A DNA stretch of 64,000 bases from Bacteroidetes bacterium ADurb.Bin012 (GCA_002071415.1 MWFC01000001.1:207273-271272); one strand, 5' to 3'; numbered from the stretch's first letter, positions 54,587 to 63,684 are shown. The notes: generated by a model from the sequence alone, not told the origin. Translations and numbers: made by a program.

Positions 54587-55600
54587 ATGATAATTCAACA
54601 AAATATTTCATTAAAGCCTTTCAACACTTTTCAGGTCGAAGCCCGTGCCGCATTTTTTACCGATGTCAGGCAGCAAAGCGATATTGCTGAAGTACTCGAA
54701 TTTGTTCATGACAATCCATTGCCTGCCTTGATTTTAGGAAGTGGAAGTAATTTTTTGTTTACATCGGATTATCCCGGAATAGTAATTCATATTAATACCA
54801 AGGGAATAGAATGTTTAGGTGAAGAGAACGATAAGGTTTACCTGAAGGCTGAAGCTGGAACTTATTGGGAAGATTTGCTCGATTATGCCCTGCAAGAAGG
54901 ATTTTACGGACTTGAGAATCTTACGCTGATTCCAGGAACAGTTGGCAGTGCACCCGTACAAAACATTGGAGCTTATGGTATAGAATTGAAAGATGTATTC
55001 CATAGTCTCGAAGCCATAGATTTGAAGAGCGGCCTCAGCAGAATTTTTACACTCGATGAATGCGAGTTTGGCTACAGACAAAGCATCTTTAAATCGAGCC
55101 AAAAGGGATGCTATATGATTACTTCGGTTACTTTTGCCTTATCGAAGTATTATAATCCTTGTCTCGACTATAAGGATTTGAAAGAATTTTTCGAAGGTAG
55201 ATTAATTGATACCATTACTCCTCATACTTTACGAGATGCCATTCGACAAATTCGTTTAAAAAAACTTCCCGAGGTAGGAAAAATTGGAAGTGCAGGAAGT
55301 TTTTTCAAGAATCCGGTAATTTCGGAAAATTTCTTCCAGAAATTGCTTTCTGAATTTCCTCATGTCAATGGTTTTAAGGTTGACAATGGCATAAAAATTT
55401 CGGCAGCCTGGCTGATCAGTCAATGCGGATGGAAAGGATGCCGACAGGGTGATGCAGGAGTTTGGCCCCAGCAACCTTTAGTACTGGTGAACTATGGAAA
55501 TGCCTCAGGCAAGGAAATTCTTCAGCTTGCCAATAAAATCATTCAAAGCGTTGAAGACCGCTTCGCTATCCATTTAGAACCCGAAGTCAATATTATTTAA
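54587..55600 (+). CDS. murB: UDP-N-acetylenolpyruvoylglucosamine reductase
   Basis: 337 residues from the ATG at 54587 (11 bases after the lipoprotein stop). MurB reduces the enolpyruvyl ether to UDP-MurNAc with NADPH and FAD in wall synthesis. FAD-domain motifs: ILGSGSNFLF, NLTLIPGTVGSAPVQNIGAYG, and the catalytic Ser in IGSAGSFFKNP. The length and the YRQSIFK loop fit type I (E. coli-like) MurB. Confidence 0.96.
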   Translation: MIIQQNISLKPFNTFQVEARAAFFTDVRQQSDIAEVLEFVHDNPLPALILGSGSNFLFTSDYPGIVIHINTKGIECLGEENDKVYLKAEAGTYWEDLLDYALQEGFYGLENLTLIPGTVGSAPVQNIGAYGIELKDVFHSLEAIDLKSGLSRIFTLDECEFGYRQSIFKSSQKGCYMITSVTFALSKYYNPCLDYKDLKEFFEGRLIDTITPHTLRDAIRQIRLKKLPEVGKIGSAGSFFKNPVISENFFQKLLSEFPHVNGFKVDNGIKISAAWLISQCGWKGCRQGDAGVWPQQPLVLVNYGNASGKEILQLANKIIQSVEDRFAIHLEPEVNII

Positions 55601-55674
55601 AAAAAATTTTTAATGATGACATCCGTATGTAACCTTTTGTTTTTATTTTAGTCAAAAAAAACATCAATAACAGA

Positions 55675-55995
55675 ATGAATAAATTGAAAGCATTTGGACA
55701 AAAAGGGTTTATTCATTACATTTTATCGCATCTGGAGGGATTTATCTGGATTTTTGCCTTAGGTGGCATGATGATAAGTCCTGTAACAAGTGAGCAGCAT
55801 TTTACCTTTTGTCCATTTTATCATCTGGGTTTCAGGCATTGTCCAGGATGCGGTATAGGCCGAAGTATGATCCTTGCCCTGCATGGCAGAATCGAAGAAT
55901 CACTTATGATGCATCCTTTGGGCTTGATAGCCATAATCATTCTCATCATCCGTACAATTGAAATTTTTTCATCCAAACTATATTATTCATTATGA
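55675..55995 (+). CDS. DUF2752 membrane protein
   Basis: 106 residues with two to three membrane helices. The family signature CPFYHLGFRHCPGCGIGRSMILALHGR (shown here as CPGCGIGRS and the flanking helices) is clear. DUF2752 proteins are conserved in Bacteroidota and Actinobacteria beside TM2 genes, function unknown. Overlaps the TM2 gene by four bases (ATGA). Confidence 0.88.
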   Translation: MNKLKAFGQKGFIHYILSHLEGFIWIFALGGMMISPVTSEQHFTFCPFYHLGFRHCPGCGIGRSMILALHGRIEESLMMHPLGLIAIIILIIRTIEIFSSKLYYSL

Positions 55996-56360
55996 ACCAG
56001 AGAATTTACCAGTATTTACCACAGATTGGCCTTGAAGAAGCCATGATGATCGAGAGTTTTACTCAACAACTTTCCGACGACGAAATGCGATATTTTGCAG
56101 GAATGTATGCGTCTCGAAGAAGAGACCCTTTGCTGATTCTTCTGTTAGCTCTTATTGGATTTTTGGGAATTAACGGAGTGCATCGTTTCGTCATCGGACA
56201 AATCGGCATGGGAATTCTGTACTTGCTTACGGGAGGTTTATGCCTTATAGGTACCATTGTCGATCTCGTCAATCACAAACAGCTTGCTCTTGATTACAAC
56301 CGTAAAGTAGCCTCGGAAATTTTGATGATGATAAAGCCCAATTCGACCATAACAGCCTAG
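55992..56360 (+). CDS. TM2 domain membrane protein
   Basis: 122 residues. A charged N-terminus (about 1-45) is followed by two helices with the TM2 pattern LIGFLGINGVHRFVIGQIGMGILYLLTGG (GINGVHRFVIGQ is the diagnostic loop) and DLVNHKQLA. Function unknown. It is coupled to the DUF2752 gene through ATGA and converges with ispE, overlapping by four bases. Confidence 0.88.
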   Translation: MNQRIYQYLPQIGLEEAMMIESFTQQLSDDEMRYFAGMYASRRRDPLLILLLALIGFLGINGVHRFVIGQIGMGILYLLTGGLCLIGTIVDLVNHKQLALDYNRKVASEILMMIKPNSTITA

Positions 56361-57166
56361 TCGAGAATGAAAACACGATAGAAATATTTATTAGCCCATG
56401 GCATAGGCGGGGGTTCATCGCGAAAAATGCCATAAACACTCGAACCGCTACCGCTCATCGATGCATAAACTGCGCCTTCATCGTATAATTTTTCTTTGAT
56501 GATTCCTACTTCAGGAAATATTTCGAAAACAAAATCCTCAAAATCATTCACTAATTTTTCTCTCCATCTTTCTAAAGGCAAATTCACGATAAGAGCGGGA
56601 TTTTCGGCCGGGTGCCGGGGTTGAATATGTGAATAAGCCTCCGCTGTATGGATTTTACAATTCGGTTGAATCAATACCAGATATAACCCTTCGAGAGAAA
56701 GTGTAACTGGAGTAAAGACTTCTCCACAGCCCGAAACCAGCATAGGTTTATTGTGAATGAAAAAGGGACAGTCGCTGCCCAGTTGAAGCGCATAATTGGA
56801 AAGAGTTTCGTGCGAAAGCCCTAAATGAAACATTTCATTCAGGGCTTTTAATATAAAGCTTGCATCGGATGAACCTCCTCCGAGTCCGGCTTCTGTTGGA
56901 ATGTTCTTGAGTAGATAAATGGCCACAGGAGTCAGAACATGGTTCTCGAAAAGCAGATTCCATGCTTTTACGCAAAGATTCGATTCAGAGGGAGCAGTAA
57001 TTGAAAGTCCATAAGAATAAAATTCGAGTTTTTTGCTTTGATCGATCTCTATAACATCAACCAGTGGAATAGGATAAAAAACGCTCAAGATATCATGATA
57101 GTTATCGGATCTTTTCCTAATAATGCGTAAACCCAGATTAATCTTTGCGTTGGCGAAAACGATCAT
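56357..57166 (-). CDS. ispE: 4-diphosphocytidyl-2-C-methyl-D-erythritol kinase
   Basis: 269 residues from the ATG at 57166; the frame runs three codons further to a TTG. A GHMP kinase of the MEP isoprenoid pathway. Motifs: AKINLGLRI at the N-terminus, the phosphate loop PTEAGLGGGSSDASF, GSDCPFF and the C-terminal SMSGSGSSVYGIF. Convergent with the TM2 gene. A TAGTTTTG box is 17 bases upstream. Confidence 0.95.
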   Translation of the reverse strand: MIVFANAKINLGLRIIRKRSDNYHDILSVFYPIPLVDVIEIDQSKKLEFYSYGLSITAPSESNLCVKAWNLLFENHVLTPVAIYLLKNIPTEAGLGGGSSDASFILKALNEMFHLGLSHETLSNYALQLGSDCPFFIHNKPMLVSGCGEVFTPVTLSLEGLYLVLIQPNCKIHTAEAYSHIQPRHPAENPALIVNLPLERWREKLVNDFEDFVFEIFPEVGIIKEKLYDEGAVYASMSGSGSSVYGIFRDEPPPMPWANKYFYRVFILD

Positions 57167-57182
57167 TGCATACAATTTATGG

Positions 57183-57190
57183 CAAAACTA
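57183..57190 (-). promoter_or_regulatory. -7 box of the ispE promoter
   Basis: TAGTTTTG followed by CCAT on the minus strand, 17 bases before the ATG. Confidence 0.45.
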
Positions 57191-57355
57191 AACTTTTTAT
57201 GAATAGTCACGAAAGATGTCATGTCTTAAGGAAAGCATATCGCAATAAGCGCGGAGAATTGGGGAATGGGGGTAAATGCCTGAAGATTCTATTATGATCT
57301 TGATTGATGGCGCTGGCTGGAAGCAAGGAGAAATAAAATAGTTGAAAAATGTAAT

Positions 57356-57369
57356 AAATAGAGTCTGTC
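57356..57369 (+). repeat. Outer inverted repeat, left
   Basis: AAATAGAGTCTGTC, exactly matched in reverse complement at 58841-58854. The pair brackets the IS3-type remnant at a distance of 41 to 54 bases on the left and about 95 bases or more on the right. Confidence 0.75.
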
Positions 57370-57467
57370 CATACAGTCATCAAAATTTTCAGTAAAAGTA
57401 TAAATATAATGGTCTAAAAAAATAGAACAACAACATAAGTTTAAAAATTAACGTAAAACTGTCCATT

Positions 57468-57737
57468 ATGAAAAGAACAAGAAGAAAATTTTCAGCTGCA
57501 TTCAAACTCAAGGTAGTTTTGGAAGCATTAAAAGAACAGAGCACTTTGAGTGAGTTGGCTCACAAGTATGAATTACATCCCAATGTCATCAGCCGATGGA
57601 AGGCTGAATTTCTCGACAATGCAGAAAGTGTATTTGATTCAGATACCCAAAAGCCATGAGAACAACAGAAAGAAGATGATCTTTACAAGGAAATTGGCCG
57701 TATGAAAATTGAGAATGATTGGTTAAAAAAAAGTTAG
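57468..57737 (+). pseudogene. IS3 OrfA with an internal stop
   Basis: The start KRTRRKFSAAFKLKVVLEAL and the helix-turn-helix LSELAHKYELHPNVISRWK are typical of IS3 OrfA. A TGA at 57657-57659 interrupts it, and the same frame continues with a plausible leucine-zipper-like end (LYKEIGRMKIENDWLKK) to 57737. The run TTAAAAAAAAG just before the end is the usual programmed -1 frameshift site that joins OrfA to OrfB. Confidence 0.85.
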
Positions 57738-58580
57738 GTCCTTTCCTTTAAAATATCGTAGAGCAATGATTGACAGGAATACCAGAGATTTGAGCATGAA
57801 TGAGCAGTGTAAATTGCTTAATTTGCATCGTTCAGGCATTTACTATCAGCCAAAAAGTGAATCAACTTTGGATCTGGAAATGATGACTCAAATTGATAAG
57901 CTACATCTCAAAGACCCCACTTTAGGCACACGAAGAATGAAAGTCATGCTTCAGATGATGGGCTATAAGATTGGACGCACACATGTCAGAACCCTGATGA
58001 GAAAAATGTAAATAAAAGTCATTTATTGTCGGCCCCGGACAACTATCATTGATCCTGCAAAATACAAATACCCATATTTGTTAGGCAATAAAATATTACT
58101 CGTCCAAATCAGGTCTGGGCTATTGACATCACTTACATTCCAATGGCTCGTGGTTTTATGTATTTGACGGCAATCATGGATATGTATAGTCGCTTTATTT
58201 TAATCTGGAGCATATCAAACACGATGGATTCAGCATGGGTAACAGATGTGGTAAAAGAAGCTGTAAAAACCTACGGCAAACCAGAAATTATCAATTCCGA
58301 CCAGGGAACTCAATTTACGAGCGATGAGTATGTTGATTATGTAAAGAGTTTGGAATCAACAAAAATATCAATGGATGGTAAAGGAAAAGCTATTGATAAC
58401 ATTTTTATCGAAAGATTCTGGCGTACAATCAAATATGATAAAATCTACATTCATTGTCCAAAAAACGGGCTTGAATTATTCCAGATTTGCGAAGAATTTA
58501 TTAACTATTACAATTTTGAAAGACCTCATCAAACAATTGACTATCAAATACCTAATAATTTGTATCATGAAGCCGCATAG
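57738..58580 (+). pseudogene. IS3 OrfB transposase, disrupted
   Basis: The reading starts in the -1 frame (KLGPF) but needs another shift near 57745 to reach PLKYRRAMID. A stop at 58009-58011 and a frameshift near 58095 break the rest. The DDE residues survive in sequence: Asp in WAIDITYIP, Asp in NSDQGTQFTS and Glu in IDNIFIERFW. Without a continuous frame no active transposase can be made. Confidence 0.88.
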
Positions 58581-58726
58581 AATTATTAACAAAAAAATGA
58601 GTTATGAGTCTCCCCCCAGACCCCCTCTTTTCAACATAATAAATTAACTTTGATAAAAATATTGTCCAGACTCATTGGACCATCTCACCCCCTCGTTTAC
58701 AAAAACAAACTATCTTTATGAAAAAA

Positions 58727-58747
58727 TTGTCCTAATTGATTAGACCA
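58727..58747 (+). repeat. Second IS right-end copy
   Basis: The bases ending TTAGACCA repeat the IS right end at 58662-58682, 65 bases further on. Matches to the left end are better than for the inner copy. A remnant of a related element or a tandem right end. Confidence 0.6.
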
Positions 58748-59097
58748 CCTCAATTTTCAACAAATTTAGAATAAAAAATAATACCAATAACAGTTTTAAT
58801 TAATTAGTTATCAAAAAGTTATTAACAATTTGAGTTTATAGACAGACTCTATTTAAAACTGGAAAGATTTCTGTTGATATTATAACTAACTTAATAACAA
58901 AAATCCTATTACAGTGGATTATAGTGCATTCCTCAGGTTGAAGAAATTTAGAAAGAAAATTGAAAATTTGAAAATAGTACAAATCAAAAAACATAGAAGT
59001 AAAAATACGGCACGCACCATAGCAAAAACCATTAGCGATAATTTTTACAGACCCCGAAACAGAAAGTAACGGACAACAACAAACGTTGAATTTTATT
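58748..59097. other. Gap between IS debris and acetyltransferase fragment
   Basis: About 350 AT-rich bases outside the IS ends. Apart from the outer inverted repeat at 58841, no gene, RNA or clear promoter is seen. Confidence 0.5.
58841..58854 (-). repeat. Outer inverted repeat, right
   Basis: GACAGACTCTATTT, the perfect reverse complement of 57356-57369. The match extends with one mismatch (CATA against TATA) beyond it. Confidence 0.75.
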
Positions 59098-59399
59098 TGG
59101 AAATCATACGAAGTGCCAAATAAACCGACTTCGACAAAGTTTGGAACATTTCCAAAAATATAATTGCGATAGGCGACACTTATATATTTGACCCCAATAC
59201 TCCCAAAGAGAGTTTGCATAAGCATTGGTGTGTTGACTATATATTAACCTTTGTTTTTATTGATAATGACGGAATTTTGGGAACCTATATTATTAAGCCA
59301 AACCAAATCGACTTAGGCAATCCCATCGCAAATTGCAGTTATATGGTTGACCCAAGACATCAAGGACTTGGGATTTGTTGGCACTTACATAATGTGTAA
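59098..59399 (+). pseudogene. GNAT acetyltransferase fragment
   Basis: The frame reads LEIIRSAK, an in-frame stop at 59121, then DFDKVWNI, GDTYIFDPNTPKESLHKHW, GTYIIKPNQ, NCSYMVDP and RHQGLGI. This is the start of a Gcn5-type N-acetyltransferase up to the acetyl-CoA loop (QGLGIG-like), with the C-terminal third missing and one internal stop. It is not functional as it stands. It lies between IS debris and the peptidase gene. Confidence 0.75.
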
Positions 59400-59570
59400 A
59401 GATTTGACAAGGAATGAATAAACCTATCGCTAACGGTAGAAAAAATAGATAATTAAAGTTGCATATCTGCTCAAGAATACGATAATTTGAAGTATGAGGA
59501 AACTTTTGTAAAAAATCGATTTGCAATAAAAGGATCAGGGGTTCTGAAATTTCATCATGATAAATGATTA

Positions 59571-60938
59571 CTAATCAGGGTTTAGTTTAATGTCGCCATT
59601 AGCCGGCAATCTAAGGTCGAGCCATCTGCCCAGGACTCTGTAAATGCTATCCTGAAGTTCGGGAGGAAAATCCTTAATCCTTGACGAGTGCGAACCGCCG
59701 GGACAAACCATTTTCACCGCATTAGTCTTTCCCCCTGGATCAACAGCCGTAGCCGACCATGCATCGTTTTGTCCGTATATGTAGAGCATGTAATTACCCG
59801 AATCCTTAATCCAACGATCAATGTCGCGCATTGTGGAGGCGTTGAAAACCGCTTGATGCCCCTTTGGCATAGTAAAACTAAAGGTTATATTGGTGGTATC
59901 GCTGAGGTAGCGACTGAACGGTTTCACCCTGTAGCCGTACATTCCAATCTCGGTCATAGCTTGGTAAAAGAAAGGGCGAACCTTGTCCACTTCATTCTCT
60001 TCGAAAAAGGTAAAGGGGTTAACATCGAGCCAATGCTTAAAAAGCTCCTTTGCGGTTGAACTACTTGCGGGAATGGACGAGCAGCTAAATCCCCACTGCC
60101 AGAATGAAAAAGAGTACTCCAGAATGCTCAGGATATAGGCCCTTTCGAGTCCCATCGTGAAATTCCACCCCTTGCTTGCTGCAAGCTCCTCGAAAAGTGG
60201 AAGAATTTCATTTTTCCTTTCGAAAAGTTGCACCTGAAAATCGTGTATCCTTTCACGGCATTCAGGCGTCCCAACACTATCAAGAAATTTGTACACCCTT
60301 TCGTCTTCGCTTGAAAAGTTCAGTGGGGCCACGTAGGGTATACTAACGTTAACATCGGTGGGATAGAAACGCCGGTGATAAATTGTGGCCTGCCCGCTCT
60401 TGCTAATACCCGTTGAAATCCACTTCCCATGGTAGAAAGGTTTAAATGCAGATATTACCAAATGCGCATCAGCCGCTGCCTGCCTAATGTTGAGGTAGCT
60501 CCATGGAATGGAGTCCATTGGCCTGCTCTTCGAAAAAAAACGATGCTCGATGGTTATCTGGTTTCCGTCAACAATGCAGGTTACCTCGTTAGCCTTGGAG
60601 GTGTACATGGTATAGCCGTCAACAACGACAACCATTGGTTTGTCAAAACCATTATGAGAATAGTAAACCCGTAAGGGAAATGATAGACCATTGGGATTGG
60701 AGTGGTCAAGAGGCATTCTAAACCACACCTCGTAGGTTTCCGAAAATAGTTTGTCGGATAGGATTACCCTGAAACTGTCTACCAGCGGTATGGACGAAAG
60801 CACTTCTTCCGGCGATAAGGGTTTAGGTTTGTACGAAAGCATAAGCACCATCAAAATCGGCAGGGTAATGCTTAAAATTAGCCTGTGTAACATCTTCAAG
60901 CACTTTTGTTGTCGTTGTTTTCGTTTCATATTATTCAT
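59571..60938 (-). CDS. S37-like (PS-10) secreted tripeptidyl/aminopeptidase
   Basis: 455 residues from the ATG at 60938 (a second ATG three codons on; a TTG upstream rejected). A hydrophobic N-terminal segment (LILSITLPILMVLMLSY) is a signal or anchor. The alpha/beta-hydrolase core has the Ser nucleophile in STGISKSGQAT, an Asp in YGQNDAWSA and a His in CPGGSHSSRIKD; FRMPLDHSNP and IEHRFF are further S37 landmarks. S37 enzymes release tripeptides; first known in Streptomyces. The gene is intact although flanked by broken mobile DNA. Confidence 0.85.
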   Translation of the reverse strand: MNNMKRKQRQQKCLKMLHRLILSITLPILMVLMLSYKPKPLSPEEVLSSIPLVDSFRVILSDKLFSETYEVWFRMPLDHSNPNGLSFPLRVYYSHNGFDKPMVVVVDGYTMYTSKANEVTCIVDGNQITIEHRFFSKSRPMDSIPWSYLNIRQAAADAHLVISAFKPFYHGKWISTGISKSGQATIYHRRFYPTDVNVSIPYVAPLNFSSEDERVYKFLDSVGTPECRERIHDFQVQLFERKNEILPLFEELAASKGWNFTMGLERAYILSILEYSFSFWQWGFSCSSIPASSSTAKELFKHWLDVNPFTFFEENEVDKVRPFFYQAMTEIGMYGYRVKPFSRYLSDTTNITFSFTMPKGHQAVFNASTMRDIDRWIKDSGNYMLYIYGQNDAWSATAVDPGGKTNAVKMVCPGGSHSSRIKDFPPELQDSIYRVLGRWLDLRLPANGDIKLNPD

Positions 60939-61187
60939 GCCTAAATTCAAGTAATTAATGCAACTTTTTGGTTAGACGAATTACGTAATAAAAATTCATT
61001 CGAAGATACAAAGTTGAGTTTTTTTGGAGGAGACGGTTGTTAAGTATGTTCGGCACCCTAAGCACATCTTTACCTGCAGTGCCATCGAAGGGAGTTTTCC
61101 CCACTCGGCGAAGTTCGCTGAATGCCACCTATGCTTAACAAATGATAGAATATTTATAATTCAATTCATAACGTATTAAGTGGACTT

Positions 61188-61320
61188 TTAATGAATGTAT
61201 GATTTGGCAATGTCGGTAATATATATATAGATTTCGGTGGTTTTCAAGGAGTTATGCCCGAGTAGTTGCTGAATATACCTGATATCTGTTCCTGTTTCGA
61301 GAAGATGTATGAGCAAAACC
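61188..61320 (-). pseudogene. Tyrosine recombinase C-terminal fragment
   Basis: Reading the minus strand gives [20 protein letters not shown], then [15 protein letters not shown] and a stop. This is the end of a XerC/integrase-type catalytic domain with the LLGH histidine and the EIY tyrosine nucleophile. The upstream catalytic Arg part and the N-terminal domain are absent; sequence before 61320 does not continue the fold. It is a remnant, adjacent to the S37 gene's 5' side. Confidence 0.85.
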
Positions 61321-61423
61321 CCCTCCCCCATCCTTCCTTATCGACTAGGTCGATCTCACATTATGGATATTTCAGTCCAACTTTCTGATCTAATCGAGAG
61401 CTTTTCGTTGGGGGATTTTCTTA
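61321..61423. other. Short gap
   Basis: A run of C residues near 61320 (CCCCCTCCCCC) marks the break where integrase homology ends. Nothing else is seen before the CAP/SPOR gene. Confidence 0.4.
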
Positions 61424-62335
61424 TTACTCTTTCAAAATCCAGGCGTTTTTGTATTTATTAGGCAATTGCTTTTTGGCTGCACGAGCTGCTTCCATGGTTT
61501 CGTATTTATCTAAAGCAGTTCTAAACTTTCCTTCTTTTTCGAAAATAAACGCATTTTTGAATCCATCATTTATCAAATCAATCTGGGCTTGACGAGCTAG
61601 TTGAAAATTCGGGTAACTGCCAAATATGAGATAATATTGACCTAGAGAAGCCTGAGAAATATCTTCACGGGTAATATTCGATTTACTGGAAGGTTTCGAA
61701 ACAACAGAATTAATAACTGAATCAGAAGAGCAAAGGCGTATCTTTGTTTCAGGGTCTTTGCTTTCTCCAAGCCAGAGAGAGACATAACCCTTATATATAG
61801 ACACACCAGCCGATTTCCAGTGGTTCTTCATGTATTTTCCAGTATTGAATATCAGAGCAGCAGAAGGAGTTACTCCTTTCCATAGTTCAATAATTTCAAC
61901 CGGACCAGTTTTGTCTTCGGAATAATAAACTACTTCGAAAGCTGACCCAGGATATAGGGTTATTTCTTTGGGTTTATCCCATATCGATCGTCGCTTGGTT
62001 TGATCTCTCGGGTAACAAAATGGCGTCCATTGGCCTTTTGAACTCCAGCTATGCATATTACATCCTTTCACGGTATCGGGACGGTTTATGTACAGATCTC
62101 TGACATGAAGATAGGCTACATAGGACAAGGATTTGGATAATTCCAATTTGGGAAGTCCTTTTTGCTGTCGTTCCCGATTCAACAGGTTAAATAGCTGTAA
62201 TTCATCTTCATTCAAACAATAAGTATCAGGGATTTTTTTATCAGGTATGTTCTGTGCGATAGCATTACTCTGAAATATTGCAAGGGTAATGAAAAGAAAA
62301 ATCCAAAACGCCAGAATGTTGTGATGAAGTTTCAT
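61424..62335 (-). CDS. Secreted CAP-domain protein with C-terminal SPOR domain
   Basis: 303 residues from the ATG at 62335; the frame extends 30 codons upstream into galK's 3' end but the signal peptide (IFLFITLAIFQSNAIAQ) places the start here. CAP region: LFNLLNRERQQKGLPKLELSKSL, VKGCNMHSWS with His, and ESKDP ahead of the SPOR domain. The SPOR domain at about 222-300 (YLIFGSYPNFQLARQAQIDL) binds denuded glycan at division sites. A wall-associated role is likely. Confidence 0.82.
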   Translation of the reverse strand: MKLHHNILAFWIFLFITLAIFQSNAIAQNIPDKKIPDTYCLNEDELQLFNLLNRERQQKGLPKLELSKSLSYVAYLHVRDLYINRPDTVKGCNMHSWSSKGQWTPFCYPRDQTKRRSIWDKPKEITLYPGSAFEVVYYSEDKTGPVEIIELWKGVTPSAALIFNTGKYMKNHWKSAGVSIYKGYVSLWLGESKDPETKIRLCSSDSVINSVVSKPSSKSNITREDISQASLGQYYLIFGSYPNFQLARQAQIDLINDGFKNAFIFEKEGKFRTALDKYETMEAARAAKKQLPNKYKNAWILKE

Positions 62336-62402
62336 AAACTTTGCCAATAAAATCCAATATTTTCCAGACATATTTCTTAGAGATGAAAGGTTAGGCATTT
62401 TT

Positions 62403-63572
62403 TTATAAAATACGGCATGCACCATTTACGGCATAAGCATCATAAAATTCGACTTTTAATCCGGTTTTTTGCAAATATACTTTTTCGACATGATGTTGAA
62501 ATTTAGATATATGATTTCGATGAACGAGAGCAATAGCACATCCTCCAAATCCTGCGCCGGTCATTCTGGCACCCATCACTCCTTCGGCCTCCATGGAAGC
62601 TTCTACGAGGGTATCGAGTTCAAGGCCAGTAACCTCATAATCAGAATGAAGGCTTTTGTGTGATTCAACCATTAGTTTCCCAAATCGGCGAATATCATTA
62701 GCTATCAAGGCCTGAGCAGCATCTTGCGTACGTTGATTTTCGGAGATCACATGTCTGGCTCTTTTGTAATGCATGGGATTGTTGATAGCTGCCCCATACT
62801 TTTGAAAATCAGAATAAGATAAGGCGCAAAGAAAATCTATATCTACTTCTTGCCGTAAGTCGGCAAGTGCCTGCTCGCATTCTTTTACCCTCTCGTTGTA
62901 TTTCGAATCGGCCAATCCTCTTCTTTTATTGGTGTTCATGATAATTAACCGATAATCACCCGTTTTGAAAGGAATGGTGGAAAACTCCATCGAATTGCAG
63001 TCGATCAAAAGACAATGGCCTTTTCGACCCATTCCTGAAGCAAACATGTCGAGAATACCACATTGAAGACCTACAAATTCATTTTCGGCTTCTTTAGCAA
63101 TTTTAACGAGCTCGATCATGGGATAGGTTGATTGGAAGATAAAATCCATGGCGACGGCTGTAACCATTTCGATGGAAGCTGAGGAAGACAAACCGGCAGA
63201 CAAAGGCAAATCACCGAAGAAATACAAATCCCATCCGCAATCTGGCCATCCAGAGTGCCTTACGAACCTGTCAACCACTCCCATGGGATACTTAAACCAA
63301 TCTGCCTTGCCTTTTGAGGTTTCTAAACCATAAGGATGCTCATAATGGCTCTTGAAATTCTCCGAATAAAACCGGAAACATTTGTTCGCACTTGGGGCTG
63401 TTACAATATATGTTCCCAGTTGAAAAGCCAATGGCATAACAAAGCCGCCATTATAATCGGTATGTTCACCTATGAGATTGATTCGACCCGGAGCAAAAAA
63501 TACCTTAGGCGAATTGTCATTCCCCACAAAATGACAGTGAAATCTTTCTAAAAGAAATTGAATATCTTTCAT
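62403..63572 (-). CDS. galK: Galactokinase
   Basis: 389 residues, usual length. Phosphorylates galactose in the Leloir pathway. GHMP signatures: PGRINLIGEHTDYNGGFVMP near residue 28, the ATP-binding LPLSAGLSSSASIEMV and C-terminal GARMTGAGFGGCAIALV. No other gal gene is in the window. A TATATTTG box lies about 105 bases upstream, and the CAP/SPOR gene follows 67 bases after the stop, possibly read through. Confidence 0.96.
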   Translation of the reverse strand: MKDIQFLLERFHCHFVGNDNSPKVFFAPGRINLIGEHTDYNGGFVMPLAFQLGTYIVTAPSANKCFRFYSENFKSHYEHPYGLETSKGKADWFKYPMGVVDRFVRHSGWPDCGWDLYFFGDLPLSAGLSSSASIEMVTAVAMDFIFQSTYPMIELVKIAKEAENEFVGLQCGILDMFASGMGRKGHCLLIDCNSMEFSTIPFKTGDYRLIIMNTNKRRGLADSKYNERVKECEQALADLRQEVDIDFLCALSYSDFQKYGAAINNPMHYKRARHVISENQRTQDAAQALIANDIRRFGKLMVESHKSLHSDYEVTGLELDTLVEASMEAEGVMGARMTGAGFGGCAIALVHRNHISKFQHHVEKVYLQKTGLKVEFYDAYAVNGACRIL

Positions 63573-63676
63573 TTAGTTGAATATTATTATATCAGAGAGC
63601 CATTGCTTGAATTTTCTGTTATTGTAGTACATTGAATTTTTGAATAATCGTTGAACTTTTTCGTTAATTCGAAAAG

Positions 63677-63684
63677 CAAATATA
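63677..63684 (-). promoter_or_regulatory. Possible -7 box upstream of galK
   Basis: TATATTTG followed by CTTTTC on the minus strand, 105 bases before the galK ATG. Confidence 0.35.

Larger units (their letters stand above)
57410..58682 (+). mobile_element. Degraded IS3-family insertion sequence (IS150-like)
   Basis: The left end reads TGGTCTAAAAAAATAGAACAA (TGGTCTAA...AACAA), and the right end at 58662-58682 is its imperfect inverted repeat, ending TGGACCA. A second, better-matching right end lies at 58727-58747 (ending TTAGACCA). Two overlapping transposase frames are both broken. No target duplication was found at either right end. The element is surrounded by the outer inverted repeats, suggesting insertion into, or joint decay with, another element. 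Confidence 0.75.

Noticed and set aside
58836..59225. 129-codon open frame on the minus strand
   Set aside because: Overlaps the GNAT fragment read on the other strand; cysteine- and phenylalanine-rich translation without any family pattern.
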